Assembly: GCA_025359585.1 (NCBI GenBank)
Contig: JANYFX010000448.1
Span: 1 to 15,186 of the forward strand
Length of the DNA stretch: 15,186 nt
Origin: Rhizobacter sp.
Lineage (GTDB): Bacteria > Pseudomonadota > Gammaproteobacteria > Burkholderiales > Burkholderiaceae_C
Reading direction: 5' to 3'
Made by a program: the position numbers and the translations under genes. Below the pieces are notes generated by a model that searched no databases, was not told the origin of the DNA, and was given only the letters and a program-made list of their open reading frames with translations. Shown here one piece after another: positions 12,202 through 15,186 of this stretch (the first letter of the stretch is position 1; each line of letters starts with the position of its first letter).

Positions 12202-14460
12202 GTGTTTCAACTCAACGGGTCCAGCATCGTCCTCGAGCGTCGGCGCACGCAGCGATTTCTCACCGCATCGCTGCTGACACTCACGCTGATCGGCGCGCTG
12301 TTCGCAGCGCCGGCCGCACGGGCCCAGGTCGCGCCGCTTTCCAAGTTCGCCGACGACCTGGTGTTTGCGCCGGTCGCCTCGGCGGTCACTGCCTTGCTGT
12401 CTCCCTTGTTCGGCCGCCAGAGCGTGGCGCCGGTCTTGCCGAGCTGGGCCAAGGATGTCAACGGCGTTCGTTATTACAAGGTGCTGCTGGTCAGCGATTC
12501 CAGCGATCCCGATCTGGTCGATCTGCGCAGCAGCGTGTTGGCGGCCGGCGGCTCGGTCTACTACCGCTACCTCTCGGTGCGCGCGTTGTCGGTGATGCTG
12601 CCGGCCAACCGCATGGCGCAGTTCGCCGCGCGCAGCGACGTGCAGAGCATTTCGCCGAACCGCCCTACCGCCCGCACCTCGAGCTCGCTGGAGCTGGCCA
12701 CCGGGGCCATGACAACCCACACCGGCAGCGGCGTGAGCAAACTCGACGGCACCGGCGTGGGCATCGCGGTGCTCGACTCCGGCATCGCGTGGAACCACTA
12801 CGGCATGCGCGCTGCGAACCAGACGAGCCGCGTCAAGCGCGCGGTCGACTTTCTGAAGACGGGTGACGCGAGCGCTGTCGGCGTGCGCGACTGGACGCCG
12901 GGCATCGACGTGTCGAGCACGATGGCGCCGGGCAGCAGCACGAGCGCGGGCTACGAAGCGGCGATCAGGGCCGATGGCGCCAACCGCTCCGACGCCTATG
13001 GCCACGGCAGCCACGTGGCCAGCGTCGCGGCGGGCCGCGCCTACCGCAGTGTCGACTCGACCGGCGTGGCACCGAACGCCAGCCTGTTCGACGTGAAGGT
13101 GCTCGACGAATCGGGCAACGGCCAGTTGTCGGACGTGCTCGCCGGCGTCGACTGGGTGATCTACCACGCCGCCGAATACAACATCCGCGTGATGAACCTG
13201 AGCCTGGCCGCCGACTCGTCGGAAACCTACCTCACCGACCCGCTATGCCGCGCGGTGCGCAGCGCGGCCGCGGCCGGCATCACGGTGGTGGTGGCGGCCG
13301 GCAACTACGGTAAGAACACGGCCGGTGCAGAAAGCTACGGCAGCATCGGCTCGCCCGGCAACGACCCTTCGGTGATCACCGTCGGCTCGGTCAACACCCG
13401 CGGAACGGCTCTGCGTGCCGACGACACCGTCAACCTGTTCAGCTCGCGCGGGCCGACCCGCAGCTCCTACCTCGACGTGAAAGGCGTTCGCCGCTTCGAC
13501 AACCTGCTCAAGCCCGACCTCGTGGCGCCAGGCAACAAGATCGTCGGGGCGCTGGCGACGAACGTGGTGGCGTCGCCGGGTACCGAATGGAACGCGATCG
13601 CCGACGCCAACGCGGCCTTGTCGTCGTCTTATGGCGGGCGGCTGCAGCTGGCCAATCAGGGCTTGATGAATCTTTCGGGCACGTCGATCGCGGCGCCGGT
13701 CGTCAGTGGCACGGTGGCGTTGATGCTGCAGGCCAACCCCGGCCTGACCCCACCGCTGATCAAGGCGATGCTGCAGTACTCGGCCCAGCCCTTGCCCAAC
13801 GCCAACCTGCTGCAGCAAGGCGCGGGCGAGCTCAATGTCGAAGGCGCCGTGAAGCTCGCCAGCGCATTGCGCACCGACATCGGCACGGCCATCACCGCCG
13901 GCACGATCGCACCGGGGGCTTCGATGCTCGCGGCCGGCAAGACATTGCCCGCACCGAACTCGACGCTCAACGGCGAAGCCGTGCCCTGGAGCCGCATGGT
14001 GTTCGCCGGCGGCAGCCAGGTTCTTGGCGGCCCGGCGCTGTTTGCCAACTACCAGCCGATCTACGACCCGAGGCTGGTGTGGGCCGGCAAGACAGCGCTG
14101 CGCGGTGCGGTGACCTACTGGCCCGCCACGAGCGGTGTGCCGGCCCGGACTTTCCCGAAGTGGGTCACCGAAAAGCCGGCAGGCCCGCAAGGCTTCGTGA
14201 CCGCGGGCGTGTTGTCGGCCACGGCACTGGCGGGCACCAGCTCGAAAGTCGGGCGCACCGGCGCGTTCATCCCGACGGCCACGTTGTCGGGTTGGGTGGC
14301 GGTGGGCAGCGGCACCACGTTCTCGCAGGGCATCGTGCTCAGCGAAGGCATCGTGTTGAGCGAGGGCATCGTTCTGAGTGAAGGCATCGTGCTCAGCGAG
14401 GGCATCGTGTTGAGTGAAGGCATCGTGCTCAGCGAGGCGGCGTCGCAGGGCGAGCCTTGA
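12202..14460 (+). CDS. Secreted S8 (subtilisin-family) serine protease with a GIVLSE-repeat tail
   Basis: A 752-residue protein. GTG 12202 is chosen because AAGGGA lies about 7 nt upstream and because it leads into a signal peptide: a basic n-region RRRTQR, a hydrophobic core, then cleavage after A-R-A41. Residues about 88-154 (YYKVLLVSDSSDPDLVDLRS ... SDVQSISPNR) look like an I9-type propeptide that chaperones and inhibits the protease. The catalytic domain has D192 in GIAVLDSGIA, H268 in YGHGSHVASV, oxyanion N368 in VVAAGNYG and S495 in GTSIAAPVVSG. A C-terminal region (about 560-709) without a family I know leads to six tandem GIVLSE hexapeptides (710-745) and the tail AASQGEP. It should be exported and degrade extracellular or envelope proteins; the substrate is unknown. 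No membrane anchor or LPXTG-like signal is visible at the C-terminus. Confidence 0.9.
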   Translation: MFQLNGSSIVLERRRTQRFLTASLLTLTLIGALFAAPAARAQVAPLSKFADDLVFAPVASAVTALLSPLFGRQSVAPVLPSWAKDVNGVRYYKVLLVSDSSDPDLVDLRSSVLAAGGSVYYRYLSVRALSVMLPANRMAQFAARSDVQSISPNRPTARTSSSLELATGAMTTHTGSGVSKLDGTGVGIAVLDSGIAWNHYGMRAANQTSRVKRAVDFLKTGDASAVGVRDWTPGIDVSSTMAPGSSTSAGYEAAIRADGANRSDAYGHGSHVASVAAGRAYRSVDSTGVAPNASLFDVKVLDESGNGQLSDVLAGVDWVIYHAAEYNIRVMNLSLAADSSETYLTDPLCRAVRSAAAAGITVVVAAGNYGKNTAGAESYGSIGSPGNDPSVITVGSVNTRGTALRADDTVNLFSSRGPTRSSYLDVKGVRRFDNLLKPDLVAPGNKIVGALATNVVASPGTEWNAIADANAALSSSYGGRLQLANQGLMNLSGTSIAAPVVSGTVALMLQANPGLTPPLIKAMLQYSAQPLPNANLLQQGAGELNVEGAVKLASALRTDIGTAITAGTIAPGASMLAAGKTLPAPNSTLNGEAVPWSRMVFAGGSQVLGGPALFANYQPIYDPRLVWAGKTALRGAVTYWPATSGVPARTFPKWVTEKPAGPQGFVTAGVLSATALAGTSSKVGRTGAFIPTATLSGWVAVGSGTTFSQGIVLSEGIVLSEGIVLSEGIVLSEGIVLSEGIVLSEAASQGEP
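14329..14436 (+). repeat. Six in-frame 18-bp tandem repeats encoding GIVLSE
   Basis: Six back-to-back 18-bp units, each encoding Gly-Ile-Val-Leu-Ser-Glu exactly. The units differ only at synonymous sites: Val GTG or GTT, Leu CTC, TTG or CTG, Ser AGC or AGT, Glu GAA or GAG. Units 4 and 6 are identical. Copy-number changes would stay in frame, as the unit is a multiple of three. Confidence 0.95.
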
Positions 14461-14512
14461 AGGCATCACCCCAGTCGCCTGAACCCACGCGCCCGCTCAG
14501 GAGGAACGAAGA

Positions 14513-15186
14513 ATGACACCACTCGCCCCTGCCGCGACCGACGCTCAGCCGCCGTCCGCATGGTTGCGTTTGCACCGCGAGTTCATGCCCGACTACAACC
14601 GCAAGGCCACAGCCTACTGGTGGGCGGTGGTGCTGCTCGGTGCGCTCACCTTGTTCGTGTCGTTCCAGACGCTGGCGGCAGCGCCGGCAACGGCCTGGTG
14701 GCAGATCGCGGGCGGCATGGCGATCGCGATGCTCGCCGGGTTCTTTCCGGTGCGCATTCCACGCTCCAAGAATTCCTTCGCGGCCGGCGAGATCTTCATC
14801 TTCCTGCTGCTGCTGATGCACGGCCCGGAAGCCGCCACGCTGGCCGCTTCCGGCGAAGCGCTGGTCAGCTCGTGGCGCACTTCCAGGCGCTGGACCAGCC
14901 GCATCGTCAGCCCGGCGATGGCGGCGGTGGCGATGTTCTGCACCGGCTCGCTGCTGCAGGCCGTGCTCGGCGCGCTTCAGTCCCGCGGGCTGTTGAGCGA
15001 CGGCGTGCTGATGGTCGCTTCGATGCTGCTCGCGTTGCTGTACTTCGCACTCAACACCGTGCTGGCCACGGCCGTGCCGCTGCTCAAGCGCAACGAGCGG
15101 CTGCGCGTGAGCGCACTCGCCGGCAACTTCGGCTGGATCGGCATCGCCTTTGCTGGCAGCGCCTCGGTGGCCGCCTTGCTCTTCAT
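14513..15186 (+). CDS. Multi-pass membrane protein, N-terminal part (3'-partial)
   Basis: The gene runs off the right edge; 224 codons are visible and no stop is reached. ATG 14513 has a strong ribosome site (AGGAGG, 7 nt spacing). A polar N-terminus (LRLHREFMPDYNRKA) precedes about six hydrophobic segments: residues about 34-56, 62-82, 90-111, 130-151, 161-187 and 203-224. A distinctive conserved stretch lies between the second and third segments: FFPVRIPRSKNSFAAGEIFIF. The architecture resembles MASE-type membrane sensor domains that precede GGDEF, EAL or histidine kinase modules, so a cytoplasmic signalling domain downstream is plausible, but none is in the window. It starts 52 nt after the protease stop and may be cotranscribed with it. 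Function is not established. Confidence 0.75.
   Translation, partial: MTPLAPAATDAQPPSAWLRLHREFMPDYNRKATAYWWAVVLLGALTLFVSFQTLAAAPATAWWQIAGGMAIAMLAGFFPVRIPRSKNSFAAGEIFIFLLLLMHGPEAATLAASGEALVSSWRTSRRWTSRIVSPAMAAVAMFCTGSLLQAVLGALQSRGLLSDGVLMVASMLLALLYFALNTVLATAVPLLKRNERLRVSALAGNFGWIGIAFAGSASVAALLF

Noticed and set aside
14115..14423. Minus-strand repeat protein opposite the GIVLSE repeats
   Set aside because: It is the antisense reading of the 18-bp repeats (Met-Pro-Ser-Leu-x-Thr units), with no ribosome site.

Overview
The window reads as chromosomal DNA of a high-GC betaproteobacterium, most likely Burkholderiales of the Leptothrix/Rubrivivax/Comamonadaceae type. This placement is inference from three things: strong G/C preference at third codon positions, a gene set seen together in that group (DUF3309, DUF2177, a ribbon-helix-helix/PHB-depolymerase pair, an arcDABC cluster with a universal stress protein), and the style of the proteins. 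All convincing genes lie on the + strand. I see no tRNA, rRNA, CRISPR array, insertion sequence or phage gene.

Layout. (1) 1-2679: the 3' part of a pyridoxamine-phosphate-oxidase-like stress protein, a tiny collagen-like lipoprotein, a DUF3309 membrane peptide, a PQQ-type sugar/sorbosone dehydrogenase lipoprotein overlapping it by 4 nt, and a DUF2177 membrane protein. (2) 2694-4306: a compact control region (11-bp-period direct repeats running into a perfect 18-bp palindrome), a CopG-like ribbon-helix-helix regulator, a PHB-depolymerase-family esterase overlapping it by 4 nt, and a good intrinsic terminator. (3) 4447-5201: a diguanylate cyclase whose GGDEF domain is intact but has no normal in-frame start. 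The reading frame changes at about position 4639, so it is a broken gene or an odd CTG-coupled one. (4) 5233-11919: an FNR/ANR-type box, a tandem universal stress protein and the complete arginine deiminase pathway arcD-arcA-arcB-arcC, followed by two conserved proteins of unknown function. (5) 11920-14460: a non-coding stretch with a perfect 10-bp-arm inverted repeat, then a secreted subtilisin-family protease ending in six GIVLSE hexapeptides. (6) 14513 to the end: the membrane-embedded N-terminus of a protein that runs off the window.

How the genes fit together. ArcD exchanges arginine for ornithine. ArcA makes citrulline and ammonia, ArcB makes ornithine and carbamoyl phosphate, and ArcC makes ATP from carbamoyl phosphate. 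The FNR-like box is placed as a class II activator site (centre at -41.5 from the start that the -10-like hexamer predicts), so the stress protein and the arginine fermentation genes are probably induced together when oxygen runs out. The esterase and its small regulator suggest a polyhydroxybutyrate or related ester link. No single region is clearly a new system. The most unusual items are the GIVLSE tail on the protease, the RHH operator architecture, and the frame-broken diguanylate cyclase.
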